In this document: piece after piece, positions 26,586-35,382 of the stretch | Layout: the number at the start of each line of letters is the position of its first letter | How positions within the stretch are numbered: the stretch's first letter is position 1 | Source of the DNA: Rhodocyclaceae bacterium | GTDB lineage: Bacteria; Pseudomonadota; Gammaproteobacteria; Burkholderiales; Rhodocyclaceae | DNA length: 43,011 nucleotides | Assembly (NCBI GenBank): GCA_020445785.1 | Contig: JAGRFZ010000065.1 | Coordinates: 1 to 43,011, forward strand | Reading direction: 5' to 3' | Notes under the pieces: generated by a model | What the model saw: the letters and a program-made list of their open reading frames with translations, nothing else | What the model was told of the DNA's origin: nothing | Databases searched by the model: none | Program-made: the position numbers and the translations under genes

Positions 26586-27328
26586 AGGACTATCCGTACG
26601 CGCTGCTGCAGTTCTACGCCACCGGGCCGTATGCGTGCTCCTATCTGCCCGAGCGCATGGCCCGTTCGCAAGTGGCCACGCCCGGACATCTGATCGACAC
26701 CCCGGTCTACAGCGAGCTGGTGCACAACGGATTCCGGCGCAGCGGCGTGTTCACCTATCGGCCCTACTGCGACACCTGCCGCGCCTGCATCCCGGTGCGC
26801 ATTCCGGTGGCGCGCTTTCGTCCGGACCGCAGCCAGCGACGCTGCCAGCGCACCAATCAGGGCCTCGAGGCGAGCGAGCGCCCGCTGGCCTTCTCCGAGG
26901 AGCACTACGCGCTCTACAAGCGCTATCAGGCGAGCCGGCACGCCGGCGGCGGCATGGATCAGGACAGCCGAGAGCAATACGCCCATTTCCTGCTACAGAG
27001 CAATGTCGAGACCCGCGTCGTCGAGTTCCGGGATCCGTCCCTGCGCGGCGCGCTGCGCATGGTGTGCGTGATCGACTGTCTCACCGACGGCTTGTCGAGC
27101 GTGTATACCTTCTTCGACCCTCGGCTGGACCGGCTCGGGCTGGGCACCTACGGTGTGCTGTGGCAGGTGGAGACCTGTCGACAACTGGGACTGCCCTACC
27201 TCTACCTCGGCTACTGGATCCGCGACAGCCGCAAGATGTCGTACAAGGCGCGCTTCTTCCCGCTCGAAGGCCGCGTCGGCGGCCTGTGGCGCGAGCTGAC
27301 CAAGCGCGACTTCGCGGAACTGGATTGA
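26579..27328 (+). CDS. bpt: Aspartate/glutamate leucyltransferase
   Basis: This 249-residue enzyme adds Leu to proteins with N-terminal Asp or Glu, feeding the ClpS-ClpAP pathway together with Aat. It shows the ATE1-like N-terminal Cys motif ([18 protein letters not shown], residues about 61-78) and the C-terminal transferase core ([32 protein letters not shown]). ATG 26579 lies inside the last codons of aat. Older annotations call the family arginyl-tRNA-protein transferase; bacterial members of this type transfer Leu. Confidence 0.95.
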   Translation: MLKDYPYALLQFYATGPYACSYLPERMARSQVATPGHLIDTPVYSELVHNGFRRSGVFTYRPYCDTCRACIPVRIPVARFRPDRSQRRCQRTNQGLEASERPLAFSEEHYALYKRYQASRHAGGGMDQDSREQYAHFLLQSNVETRVVEFRDPSLRGALRMVCVIDCLTDGLSSVYTFFDPRLDRLGLGTYGVLWQVETCRQLGLPYLYLGYWIRDSRKMSYKARFFPLEGRVGGLWRELTKRDFAELD

Positions 27329-27342
27329 CCCGCGCCCACCGC

Positions 27343-27765
27343 ATGCTGGTGTTGGCCGTGGGGTTGGCGCCGGCAGCCGCGTCGGCCTCGGACTGGCTGG
27401 TGCTGTCGGGCATTTCCCACCATTTCCAGCAGCGCCGGGACTGGCGCGAGTTCAACCCCGGCATCGGCTTCGAGCGCGACCACCCGCGAGGACCGTGGGG
27501 CCCGTGGACCTTCTCGGTCGGCGCGCTGCGCAACAGCTACGACCGCCGCAGCCTGTATCTGGGCGGCCGGTGGACGCCCCTCGCGCTGGGGCCGCTGCGC
27601 TTCGGTGCGTTCGGCCTGCTCAGTACCGGCTACCCTTCCCCGGTACTCGTCCTGCCGGCCGCCGTCGTCGAAGGTCACGGCTTCGGCGTCAACCTGCTGG
27701 CAGTGCCCAACCTCCCCGGCTACAGCGGCTACGTCGGCGCCCAGGTCCGTTTCACGCTGGACTGA
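27343..27765 (+). CDS. Small exported protein, probable beta-barrel, function unknown
   Basis: This 140-residue protein has a signal peptide (residues 1 to about 16, ending ASA before SDW) and alternating aromatic/Gly-rich strands ([45 protein letters not shown], ending [10 protein letters not shown]), which fits a small outer-membrane barrel. ATG 27343 begins the signal peptide. An in-frame TTG at 27325 overlapping the bpt stop would add six residues and allow coupling. It lies 14 bp after bpt and 41 bp before pyrD. No enzymatic motif is recognised. Confidence 0.7.
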   Translation: MLVLAVGLAPAAASASDWLVLSGISHHFQQRRDWREFNPGIGFERDHPRGPWGPWTFSVGALRNSYDRRSLYLGGRWTPLALGPLRFGAFGLLSTGYPSPVLVLPAAVVEGHGFGVNLLAVPNLPGYSGYVGAQVRFTLD

Positions 27766-27790
27766 GGCGGACCGCGGCGGGGTGCTGCGA

Positions 27791-27796
27791 TACAAT
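27791..27796 (+). promoter_or_regulatory. Possible -10 element of pyrD
   Basis: TACAAT lies ten bases before the pyrD ATG, with CGGACC (27768-27773) 17 bp upstream as a weak -35. If real, the mRNA leader would be only a few bases. Confidence 0.35.
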
Positions 27797-27806
27797 CCGG
27801 CGCGTC

Positions 27807-28808
27807 ATGTATGCGCTGATCCGCCCCCTGCTGTTCGCCCTCGATCCCGAACGCGCCCACCGGCTGGTGATCGCCGCGCTACGCACCGCCGGCGACCTGC
27901 TGCCGGCCGGGCAGCCGCTGGCGGCCACGCCGACCACCGTGATGGGCATCGAGTTTCCCAATCGGGTCGGCCTCGCCGCCGGCCTCGACAAGAACGGCGA
28001 CGCCATCGACGGCCTTGCCCGCCTGGGCTTCGGCTTCCTCGAGATCGGCACCGTCACCCCGCGCCCGCAACCAGGCAACCCGCGCCCACGGATGTTCCGG
28101 CTGCCCACGGCCGAAGCCATCATCAACCGCCTCGGTTTCAATAACCACGGCGTCGACGCTCTGCTCGTCAACGTCCGCGGCGCAGGCTTCAAGGGCGTGC
28201 TCGGCATCAACATCGGCAAGAACTTCGACACCCCGATCGAGCGGGCGGTGGACGACTACCTCGCCTGCCTCGAGCGCGTCTATCCCTGGGCGAGCTACGT
28301 CACCGTCAATATCTCGTCGCCGAACACCGCCAATCTGCGCCAGTTGCAGGCCGAATCCGAACTCGATGCCCTGCTCTCGGCACTGAAGGCCGCCCAGCAG
28401 CGGCTTGCCGACCAGCATGGTCGCTATGTGCCACTGGCGCTGAAGATCGCACCGGATCTGGAGGATTCGCAGATCGTGCACATCGCCGACGCGCTGCGCC
28501 GCCACCGCATCGACGGCGCGATCGCCACCAACACCACGATCGCCCGCGACCGCGTCCAGGGGCTCGCCCATGCCGGTGAGAGCGGCGGCCTGTCGGGAGC
28601 GCCGCTGTTCGATCCGGCTACGGCCGTGCTCGCCAGCCTATGCCGGGCGCTGGGCGGCGAACTGCCCGTGATCGGCGTCGGCGGCATCCTCGACGGTGCC
28701 GGCGCGCGCGCCAAGCTCGATGCCGGCGCCAGCCTGGTACAGTTGTACAGTGGGCTGATCTATCGTGGCCCGGCCCTGGTGGCCGAAGCCGTGCGGGCCT
28801 GCAACTGA
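27807..28808 (+). CDS. pyrD: Dihydroorotate dehydrogenase (quinone)
   Basis: This 333-residue class 2 enzyme oxidises dihydroorotate to orotate with FMN and passes electrons to quinone at the inner membrane, the fourth step of UMP synthesis. The class 2 N-terminal membrane-associating segment ([19 protein letters not shown]) is present, followed by [37 protein letters not shown], the NISSPNT motif, the SGGLSGAPL segment and the phosphate-binding GVGGI. Length matches the family (about 336). It precedes the rsx operon by 145 bp. Confidence 0.97.
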   Translation: MYALIRPLLFALDPERAHRLVIAALRTAGDLLPAGQPLAATPTTVMGIEFPNRVGLAAGLDKNGDAIDGLARLGFGFLEIGTVTPRPQPGNPRPRMFRLPTAEAIINRLGFNNHGVDALLVNVRGAGFKGVLGINIGKNFDTPIERAVDDYLACLERVYPWASYVTVNISSPNTANLRQLQAESELDALLSALKAAQQRLADQHGRYVPLALKIAPDLEDSQIVHIADALRRHRIDGAIATNTTIARDRVQGLAHAGESGGLSGAPLFDPATAVLASLCRALGGELPVIGVGGILDGAGARAKLDAGASLVQLYSGLIYRGPALVAEAVRACN

Positions 28809-28896
28809 TCCGCGCCGCCGGTCCGCGCCCGCCGCGTTCCACCACTGCCCGCCGCGCGAATTCTGCCGCGCCCGAAAACCTGCGTCGGAATCAGGG

Positions 28897-28926
28897 TTGG
28901 CGCCCCACCCCGGTCGGGGCGATAAT
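28897..28926 (+). promoter_or_regulatory. Candidate sigma70 promoter of the rsx operon
   Basis: TTGGCG (28897-28902) and GATAAT (28921-28926) are separated by 18 bp and lie just upstream of rsxA (28954). The spacer contains a CCCCG/CGGGG inverted repeat that could be an operator or only GC-rich background. Confidence 0.45.
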
Positions 28927-28953
28927 CCCGCGGTTCGACCGATATCTTCGTCC

Positions 28954-29538
28954 ATGAGCAGCTACGTCTTCGTCGTCCTCGGTGCAGTGCTGGTGAACAA
29001 CGTGGTCTTCGTGCGCGTGCTCGGCCTGTGCCCTTTCATGGGGGTATCGAAGAAGCTCGAAACCGCCCTAGGCATGGGCTATGCCACCACCTTCGTGCTG
29101 ACCCTGGGCAGCGGCACCAGCTACCTGATCGATCACTACCTGCTGGCGCCCCACGACCTCACCTACCTGCGCACGCTGTCCTTCATCGTGGTGATTGCGG
29201 CGATCGTTCAGCTCACCGAGTTGGTCATCGAGAAGACCAGCCCGCTGCTGCATTCGGTGCTGGGCATCTACCTGCCCTTGATCACGACCAACTGTGCCGT
29301 GCTCGGGGTGCCCTTGCTCAATGTGTCGATGAGCCACAATCTGCTCGAATCGCTGCTGTTCGGCTTCGGCAGTTCGATCGGCTTCACGATGGCGTTGATC
29401 CTGTTCGCCGGCATTCGCGAGCGACTCGAGGGCGCCGACGTCCCCACGCCGTTCCGCGGCACCGCCATCGCGATGGTCACCGCCGGCCTCATGAGCCTGG
29501 CCTTCATGGGCTTCGCCGGCCTGGACCGCTACCAGTAG
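28954..29538 (+). CDS. rsxA: Electron transport complex subunit RsxA (RnfA)
   Basis: This 194-residue integral membrane protein has six predicted helices and matches E. coli RsxA in length (193). The two conserved Cys-containing helix segments are visible ([21 protein letters not shown] and [17 protein letters not shown]); in Rnf these two cysteines bind a membrane-embedded [2Fe-2S] cluster shared with RsxE. It is the first gene of the rsxABCDGE-nth operon. The complex moves electrons between NADH and ferredoxin with ion transport, or keeps SoxR reduced in enterobacteria. Confidence 0.96.
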   Translation: MSSYVFVVLGAVLVNNVVFVRVLGLCPFMGVSKKLETALGMGYATTFVLTLGSGTSYLIDHYLLAPHDLTYLRTLSFIVVIAAIVQLTELVIEKTSPLLHSVLGIYLPLITTNCAVLGVPLLNVSMSHNLLESLLFGFGSSIGFTMALILFAGIRERLEGADVPTPFRGTAIAMVTAGLMSLAFMGFAGLDRYQ

Positions 29539-29551
29539 GGCAGGCCCAGTC

Positions 29552-30103
29552 ATGATCGAAGCCCTGCTCGTTATGGCCGGCATCGCCCTCGCGCTGGGCG
29601 CCGTATTGGGATTCGCCGCGGTGCGCTTCAAGGTCCAAGGGGACCCGCTGGTGGACAAGATCGACGCGATTCTGCCCCAGACCCAGTGTGGCCAATGCGG
29701 ATTCCCCGGCTGCCGACCCTACGCCAACGCGATCGCCGACGGCGAGGCGGACATCAACCAATGCCCCCCGGGGGGCGACGAGGGCGTACGCAAGCTGGCC
29801 GATCTGCTGGGGCGGGAATACAAGCCGCTCAACGAAGAGCACGGTGTCGAGAAGCCCAAGGCGGTGGCGATGATCGACGAGCAGACCTGCATCGGCTGCA
29901 CCCTGTGCATCCAGGCCTGCCCGGTCGACGCGATCGTCGGCGCCGCCAAGCAGATGCATACCGTGGTCGAGGCCGAATGCACCGGTTGCGAACTGTGTGT
30001 CGCGCCTTGCCCGGTGGATTGCATCACGATGGAGCCCCTGCCCGAGACGGTGCAGAGCTGGAAGTGGAAGTACCCGACGATTCCGATCGGCAAGGCCGCC
30101 TGA
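29552..30103 (+). CDS. rsxB: Electron transport complex subunit RsxB (RnfB), iron-sulfur protein
   Basis: This 183-residue protein has an N-terminal membrane helix (residues about 4-25), a domain with Cys46, Cys49, Cys54 and Cys71 that binds one [4Fe-4S] cluster, and two ferredoxin-type motifs (Cys113/116/119/123 and Cys143/146/149/153). It is the cytoplasmic entry point for electrons from ferredoxin. It lies 13 bp after rsxA, and its stop overlaps the rsxC start (TGATG). Confidence 0.97.
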   Translation: MIEALLVMAGIALALGAVLGFAAVRFKVQGDPLVDKIDAILPQTQCGQCGFPGCRPYANAIADGEADINQCPPGGDEGVRKLADLLGREYKPLNEEHGVEKPKAVAMIDEQTCIGCTLCIQACPVDAIVGAAKQMHTVVEAECTGCELCVAPCPVDCITMEPLPETVQSWKWKYPTIPIGKAA

Positions 30104-31758
30104 TGCTGCACAAGCTTTTCACGTTCCATGGCGGCGTCAGACCCGACAGCCGCAAGTCCGATTCGACGCAGGCCCCGATCGCTGCGCTGCCGCTGCCGGC
30201 CGAACTGGTGGTACCCCTGCACCAGAGCATCGGCGGCACGCCCCGTCCCCTCGTCCGGGTCGGCGATCGGGTGCTGAAGGGCGAACGCATCGGTGCCGCG
30301 GAAGGCGCGGTCTCGGCGGCAGTACACGCGCCGACTTCGGGCATCGTCAAGGCCATCGAGCCGCGCACGATGCCGCACCCGTCCGGACTGCCGGCGAGTT
30401 GCGTGGTGATCGAGACGGATGGCGAAGAGCGCTGGATCGAGCGCGAGCCGGTGCCGTGGAAGTCGATGAAGGGCGACGAACTGCGCGACTTCCTGCGCGA
30501 CACCGGCATCGTCGGCCTCGGCGGGGCCACCTTTCCCAGTCACATCAAGCTGCGCCCGGGCGCCAAACCCACCCACACGCTGGTGCTCAACGGCGCCGAA
30601 TGCGAACCGTTCATCACCTGCGACGACCTGTTGATGCGCGAGCGCGCCGGCGAGATCATCCGCGGCGCGGGAATCATGGCGCAGATGCTGGCGGTCGAGC
30701 GGGTGCTGATCGGCGTCGAAGACAACAAGCCGGATGCGATCGCCGCAATGCGGGCGGCCGCCGGCGACGGCATCGAAGTGGTGGCGATCCCGACCCTCTA
30801 TCCGGCCGGTGGCGAGAAGCAACTGCTGCGGGTGCTGACCGGGGTGGAAGTCCCCGCCGGGCGCCGCCCCCTCGATTTCGGCCTGCAATGCTTCAATGTC
30901 GGCACCGCCTACCGCGTGGCGCGCGCGATCGACCAGGCCGAACCGCTGATCTCGCGCGTCGTCACGGTCGCCGGCAATGTGGACCGCCCCGGAAATTTCG
31001 AGGTGCTGATCGGCACGCCGATCGATGCCCTGCTCGCCGCCGGCCGACCTCGGCCCGATACCGATCGGGTGCTGATGGGCGGCCCGATGATGGGCTTCGC
31101 GCTGCCATCCACTGCTGCGCCGGTGGTCAAGGCCACCAATTGCGTGCTGGCCGGCAGCCCGAGCCTGCTGCCCCCGCCGCCGCCCGAAATGGCCTGCATT
31201 CGATGCGGAACCTGTGCCGCCCATTGCCCGGCCGACCTTCAGCCCTTCGAGCTGTACTGGTTCGGACGATCGCACAATTTCGGCAAGGCGCAGGAATACC
31301 ATCTGTTCGACTGCATCGAATGCGGCTGCTGCAGCTACGTGTGTCCATCGCACATTCCGCTGGTGGACTACTTCCGCTTCACCAAGGGCGAGATCTGGGC
31401 GCGCGAACGCGAGAAGGCGGCAGCCGATCTCGCGCGCGAGCGCTTCGAGGCCCGCAACGAGCGCCAGGAGCGGGAAAAGCGCGAGAAGGCGGAACGCCTC
31501 GCGGCCAAGGCAGAGGCAACGCGCAAGAAGCTGGCGACCACCGAACCTACCGGCGAGGCCGCCGCCGCGTCACCGGCGGAGGAAGCGAAGAAGGCCTTGA
31601 TCGCGGCCGCCCTGGAGCGGGCCAAGCAGCAGAAATCTTCGGTCAAGCCGCGCAATACCGACAACCTGCCGGCCGACAAGCAGGCCGAGATCGACCAGAT
31701 CGAGGCTCGTCGCGCCGGCGCCGAGGGCCGCACCGTCGAGCCGCCCGAAACCCCATGA
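30103..31758 (+). CDS. rsxC: Electron transport complex subunit RsxC (RnfC)
   Basis: This 551-residue peripheral subunit binds NADH/FMN and two [4Fe-4S] clusters. It opens with the RnfC barrel-sandwich domain (FHGGVRPDSRKS; APTSGIVKAIEPR), then the Complex I 51-kDa-like fold (GLGGATFPSHIKL; NGAECEPFITCDD), an SLBB-like region (TVAGNVDRPGNFEVLIGTPI) and the cluster motifs CIRCGTCAAHCPA (near 365) and CIECGCCSYVCPS (near 404). The C-terminal 120 residues are a charged Ala/Lys/Glu coiled-coil tail, shorter than the long repeat tail of E. coli RsxC. The stop overlaps rsxD (ATGA). Confidence 0.96.
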   Translation: MLHKLFTFHGGVRPDSRKSDSTQAPIAALPLPAELVVPLHQSIGGTPRPLVRVGDRVLKGERIGAAEGAVSAAVHAPTSGIVKAIEPRTMPHPSGLPASCVVIETDGEERWIEREPVPWKSMKGDELRDFLRDTGIVGLGGATFPSHIKLRPGAKPTHTLVLNGAECEPFITCDDLLMRERAGEIIRGAGIMAQMLAVERVLIGVEDNKPDAIAAMRAAAGDGIEVVAIPTLYPAGGEKQLLRVLTGVEVPAGRRPLDFGLQCFNVGTAYRVARAIDQAEPLISRVVTVAGNVDRPGNFEVLIGTPIDALLAAGRPRPDTDRVLMGGPMMGFALPSTAAPVVKATNCVLAGSPSLLPPPPPEMACIRCGTCAAHCPADLQPFELYWFGRSHNFGKAQEYHLFDCIECGCCSYVCPSHIPLVDYFRFTKGEIWAREREKAAADLARERFEARNERQEREKREKAERLAAKAEATRKKLATTEPTGEAAAASPAEEAKKALIAAALERAKQQKSSVKPRNTDNLPADKQAEIDQIEARRAGAEGRTVEPPETP

Positions 31759-32762
31759 GCCATTCCCCCTATCTCCGCGATTCCCGCAGTGTCCGCCAGA
31801 TCATGCTGCACGTGCTGGCCGCTCTGCTGCCCGGCATCGCCGCCTACGTCTGGCAGTTCGGCGCCGGCATCTTGCTCCAGCTGCTGCTCGCCAGCCTGAC
31901 CGCGGTCGCCGCCGAAGCGGCCATGTTGAAGCTGCGCGGCAAGCCGATCGGCCTCTATCTGGGCGATCTGTCGGCGATCGTCACCGCCTGGCTGATCGCG
32001 CTTTCGCTGCCTCCGATCGGGCCCTGGTGGATGATCGTGGTGGCGACCCTGTGCGCGATCGTGGTCGCCAAGCATCTCTACGGCGGCCTTGGCCAGAACC
32101 CGTTCAATCCGGCGATGGTGGCCTTCTGCGTGATGATCGTCGCCTTCCCGTCGTTGATGTCCCAGTGGCCGGCCGCCGGCCTCGACCTGTCGCAGCAGCT
32201 CGATCTGATCCTCGGTGGCAGCCGGCCGCTCGACGCGATCACCGCGGCCACGCCGCTGGACGCCCTGCGCACGGGCTTACGCACCGGCGGCGCCGACGCC
32301 CGGGTCGCGGAGATCGTCCAGGGGCCGGCCTTCGGGCTGATCGGCGGCAGCGGATGGGAATGGGTTGCCGCCGGCTTCGCGCTCGGTGGCATCCATCTGC
32401 TGTGGCAGCGCATCATCAGCTGGCATCTGCCGGCCGCCTTCCTGCTGACGATGGCGCTGACGGCGCTGCTGTTGTGGGGCATGCACCCCGAGCGCTTCGC
32501 CTCGCCGCTGCTCCATCTGGCATCCGGCGGCACCTTGCTCGCGGCCTTCTTCATCGTCACCGATCCGGTATCCGGCGCCACCACGCCCAAGGGCAAGCTG
32601 GTCTTCGCCGGCGGCGCTGCCTTCATCGCCTACATGATCCGCAGCTTCGGCAACTACCCGGACGGCATCGCCTTCGCCGTGCTGCTGATGAACATCTGCG
32701 TACCCTTGATCGACATGTACACCCAGCCGGCGGTGTTCGGCCACAAGCGGAGGTCTTCATGA
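31755..32762 (+). CDS. rsxD: Electron transport complex subunit RsxD (RnfD), flavoprotein
   Basis: This 335-residue membrane subunit of the NqrB/RnfD family has about nine helices and the covalent FMN motif SGAT at residues 273-276 (DPVSGATTPKGK), where Thr276 should carry FMN through a phosphoester bond. Other family segments are YLGDLSAIVTAWLIALSLPP and GGLGQNPFNPAMV. The ATG overlaps the rsxC stop. The next gene, rsxG, follows only after a 145-bp gap, unlike the other operon junctions. Confidence 0.96.
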   Translation: MSHSPYLRDSRSVRQIMLHVLAALLPGIAAYVWQFGAGILLQLLLASLTAVAAEAAMLKLRGKPIGLYLGDLSAIVTAWLIALSLPPIGPWWMIVVATLCAIVVAKHLYGGLGQNPFNPAMVAFCVMIVAFPSLMSQWPAAGLDLSQQLDLILGGSRPLDAITAATPLDALRTGLRTGGADARVAEIVQGPAFGLIGGSGWEWVAAGFALGGIHLLWQRIISWHLPAAFLLTMALTALLLWGMHPERFASPLLHLASGGTLLAAFFIVTDPVSGATTPKGKLVFAGGAAFIAYMIRSFGNYPDGIAFAVLLMNICVPLIDMYTQPAVFGHKRRSS

Positions 32763-32792
32763 ACGCCCCCGCGCCGCCCGAAGCGGGCGTTC
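32761..32792. repeat. Hairpin A in the rsxD-rsxG gap
   Basis: GAACGCCC (32761-32768) and GGGCGTTC (32785-32792) pair perfectly around a 16-base loop. It begins at the rsxD stop codon. There is no T-run, so it is more likely an RNA-stability or repeat-type element than a terminator. Confidence 0.6.
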
Positions 32793-32821
32793 TTCCTCCC
32801 GAGGGACTGAGGCGGGGGTTT

Positions 32822-32840
32822 CGCGAAGCACTGCTTCGCG
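32822..32840. repeat. Hairpin B in the rsxD-rsxG gap
   Basis: CGCGAAGCA-C-TGCTTCGCG is a near-perfect palindrome with 9-bp arms and a single central base. Together with hairpin A it fills much of the gap and resembles small REP-like palindromes. No second copy was found in the window. Confidence 0.6.
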
Positions 32841-32907
32841 CCCGACGAACGGGCCGGCGGTACCCATCCGACCCTTCGATGTCGCATCGCGCCGGGAGGG
32901 TAGTCCA

Positions 32908-33570
32908 GTGAGCGCCGAACATACCGCAGGCGCGACCTCGCTGCGCAGTGCCGGCGTGATGCTGGCCTTTGCCCTGGCCTTCACGATGATGATGGCGACC
33001 ACCTACCGCTTCACCCGGCCGCACATCGAAGCCGCCCGCGAAGCAGAGAAGATGAAACTGATCGACGCCGTGCTGCCGCCGGGCCGCTACGACAACCAGC
33101 TCCTCGACGACGTCGTCGAACTCGGCCCGACACCGGCGCTCGGTCTGCGCCAAGGTGGGCGCGTCTACCGTGCCCGGCGTGGCGGCGCCGATGCCGCGCT
33201 GATCGTCGAGGCCACGGCGCCGGACGGCTACGGCGGTCGCATCGAATTGCTGGTGGCGGTCGGCGCCGACGACCGCCTCGCCGGCGTGCGGGCCACCGCC
33301 CACGCAGAGACGCCGGGGCTGGGCGACTATATCGACCCGCGCAAGGACCGCAACAAGAAGGCGCCTTGGATCGAGCAGTTCCGCGGCCGCGCGGCGAAGC
33401 CTGCCACCGTCCTTGCGTTGCGCAAGGACGGTGGCGAACTCGACTATCGTGTCGGCGCCACGATCAGCGCGCGAGCCGTCGCCGGCGCGGTCGCGCGGGC
33501 GCTCGGGTGGACCCTCTCGCACGACACCCGACTGTACGCAGCGCCGGCGGGCAGCCGCTATCAGCCCTAG
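32908..33570 (+). CDS. rsxG: Electron transport complex subunit RsxG (RnfG), flavoprotein
   Basis: This 220-residue protein has one N-terminal membrane helix (SAGVMLAFALAFTMMMATTY, about residues 13-32) and an extracytoplasmic FMN-binding domain (GYGGRIELLVAVGADDRLAGVRATAHAETPGLGD). The GTG at 32908 is set by GGGAGGG at 32894-32900. The covalent FMN site is VGAT at residues 182-185, with Val where Ser or Thr is usual; the acceptor Thr185 is kept. It passes electrons between membrane subunits of the Rnf complex. The start is 145 bp after rsxD and 11 bp separate its end from rsxE. Confidence 0.94.
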   Translation: MSAEHTAGATSLRSAGVMLAFALAFTMMMATTYRFTRPHIEAAREAEKMKLIDAVLPPGRYDNQLLDDVVELGPTPALGLRQGGRVYRARRGGADAALIVEATAPDGYGGRIELLVAVGADDRLAGVRATAHAETPGLGDYIDPRKDRNKKAPWIEQFRGRAAKPATVLALRKDGGELDYRVGATISARAVAGAVARALGWTLSHDTRLYAAPAGSRYQP

Positions 33571-33581
33571 GATCCCGACCG

Positions 33582-34271
33582 ATGGACAAGCAGATCACCC
33601 GCGAAATCGTCACGAACGGCCTATGGAAGCAAAACCCCGGCCTCGTCCAGTTGCTCGGCCTGTGCCCGATCCTGGCCATCAGCACCAACCTGATCAACGC
33701 CGTCAGCCTGGGCCTGGCGACGATTCTGGTGATGCTCCTGGCCAACCTGGGGGTCGCCGCACTGCGCAACTTCATCCCGTACGAAGTGCGCATCCCGGTG
33801 TTCATCCTGATCATCGCCTCGCTGGTCACGGTGGTCGACCTGGCGTTCAACGCCTGGCTGCACGGACTCTACCTGGTACTCGGCATCTTCATTCCGCTGA
33901 TCGTCACCAACTGCATCGTGCTGGCGCGGGTCGAGGCCTTCGCCGCCAAGAACGACATCGTGCACTCCAGCCTCGACGGCCTGGCCCAGGGCGCAGGCCT
34001 GCTGGCCGTGCTGGCCGCACTCGGCGCCATGCGTGAGGTGGTGGGCAGCGGCACCCTGTTCTCGGGCATCGACCTGCTGGTGGACGGTGCCACCCCGCTG
34101 CTGCTGTTCGGCGAGCACTACCCAGGGTTCTTGCTGGCCATCCTGCCGCCCGGCGCATTCTTCGCGCTGGGCCTGCTGATCGCGTTGCGCAACTGGATCG
34201 AGGGCCGCGCCGCGGCCCGCCGCCAGCGTGCGGCCGCCGTCGTGCCGACACCGGAAGCCGGAACCGCATGA
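33582..34271 (+). CDS. rsxE: Electron transport complex subunit RsxE (RnfE)
   Basis: This 229-residue membrane protein is the paralogue of RsxA with six helices. The two cysteine segments (GLWKQNPGLVQLLGLCPILAIS and FIPLIVTNCIVLARVEAFA) provide the other ligands of the membrane [2Fe-2S] cluster. It is the last structural gene of the complex, and its stop overlaps the start of nth (ATGA), so translation is probably coupled. Confidence 0.96.
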   Translation: MDKQITREIVTNGLWKQNPGLVQLLGLCPILAISTNLINAVSLGLATILVMLLANLGVAALRNFIPYEVRIPVFILIIASLVTVVDLAFNAWLHGLYLVLGIFIPLIVTNCIVLARVEAFAAKNDIVHSSLDGLAQGAGLLAVLAALGAMREVVGSGTLFSGIDLLVDGATPLLLFGEHYPGFLLAILPPGAFFALGLLIALRNWIEGRAAARRQRAAAVVPTPEAGTA

Positions 34272-34933
34272 CGGCCACGGCCGTCGCCGTCGGGCGCCGC
34301 ATGAGCGGTGCCCAGGTCGAGGAAATGTTCCGACGCTTTGCCGCCGCGGAGCCGTCCCCCACCACAGAACTCGCGTACGACTCGCCGTTCCAGTTGCTGG
34401 CGGCCGTCGTGCTCTCCGCTCAGGCCACCGACAAGGGTGTCAACCTCGCCACCCGCAGACTGTTCCCGAAGGCGCCTACGCCGGAAGCGATGGCCAGCCT
34501 CGGCGCCGACGGCATTGCCGAAGAGATTCGCAGCATCGGCCTGTTCCGCAACAAGGCGAAGAACCTCGCGGCGCTGTCGCGCCAACTGCTGGAACGCCAT
34601 GGCGGCGAAGTGCCGAAGACCCGTTCCGCGCTCGAGGCGCTGCCGGGGGTCGGCCGCAAGACCGCAAACGTGGTGTTGAACACGCTCTACGGCGAACCGA
34701 CGATCGCGGTGGACACTCACCTCTTCCGCCTCGCCAACCGCACCGGCCTGGCCCCCGGCAAGGACGTGCTGGCGGTCGAGCGAGCGCTGACGCGGCGCAT
34801 TCCGAAACCCTATCTGCGACATGCCCACCACTGGCTGATCCTGCACGGTCGTTACGTCTGCCTCGCGCGCAAGCCGCGCTGCGCAGACTGCATCGTGCGC
34901 GACCTGTGCGGCTATCGCGACAAGACCGACTGA
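34268..34933 (+). CDS. nth: Endonuclease III (DNA glycosylase/AP lyase)
   Basis: This 221-residue protein removes oxidised pyrimidines from DNA and cleaves the abasic site. It has the helix-hairpin-helix LPGVGRKTANVVLN with the catalytic Lys, the catalytic Asp in VDTHLFRLANRTGL and a [4Fe-4S] loop Cx6Cx2Cx5C (CLARKPRCADCIVRDLC). The ATG at 34268 overlaps rsxE; ATG 34301 (MSGAQVEEMF) matches the typical N-terminus and could be the main start. The rsx-nth linkage is conserved in many proteobacteria; it may relate to redox state of iron-sulfur proteins. Confidence 0.96.
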   Translation: MTATAVAVGRRMSGAQVEEMFRRFAAAEPSPTTELAYDSPFQLLAAVVLSAQATDKGVNLATRRLFPKAPTPEAMASLGADGIAEEIRSIGLFRNKAKNLAALSRQLLERHGGEVPKTRSALEALPGVGRKTANVVLNTLYGEPTIAVDTHLFRLANRTGLAPGKDVLAVERALTRRIPKPYLRHAHHWLILHGRYVCLARKPRCADCIVRDLCGYRDKTD

Positions 34934-34941
34934 GGCTTCCG

Positions 34942-35370
34942 ATGTTCGATCCGAGCCGTGAGCAGGCGAGACGCTTTTTCGTCGACAGCTGGCGCAAACA
35001 CCGCGACAAACAGGTGCTGACCCCCCAGGAGACGATCGCGATCCGATTGGTGGAAATGCATCCGGAATATCACGAGCTGCTGGCGGACGAGCAGTCGGTG
35101 CTTCGCGATTTTGCCCCCGAGGACGGACAGATCAACCCCTTCCTCCATCTCTCGCTGCACCTCGCGATCGAAGAACAACTCTCGATCGATCAGCCGCCAG
35201 GGTTGCGGGCGGCTTTCGAACAAGCCGCAGCGCGTCGTGGCGATCGCCACGACGCGCTGCACGATGTCCTCGAATGTCTCGGCGAAACCCTGTGGCAAGC
35301 CCAGCGCAACGGTACGCCACCCGACGGCGCGTCCTATGTCGCGTGCGTCAGGCGGCGCGCAGCCTCGTAG
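34942..35370 (+). CDS. DUF1841 family protein
   Basis: This 142-residue cytoplasmic protein has the DUF1841 features MFDPSREQARRFFVDSWRKH, IRLVEMHPEYH and NPFLHLSLHLAIEEQLSIDQP, and is mostly helical. The family is found mainly in beta- and gammaproteobacteria, and its function is unknown. It starts eight bases after nth and probably shares its transcript. It converges with the PEP-CTERM gene, leaving 12 bp between the stops. Confidence 0.88.
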   Translation: MFDPSREQARRFFVDSWRKHRDKQVLTPQETIAIRLVEMHPEYHELLADEQSVLRDFAPEDGQINPFLHLSLHLAIEEQLSIDQPPGLRAAFEQAAARRGDRHDALHDVLECLGETLWQAQRNGTPPDGASYVACVRRRAAS

Positions 35371-35382
35371 TCCGAGACCCGT

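Noticed and set aside
32759-32911. 50-codon reading frame in the rsxD-rsxG gap
   Set aside because: It is Pro/Arg-rich, made largely of the two hairpins, and resembles no protein; it is better explained as a relic of the ATGA junction plus inserted palindromes.
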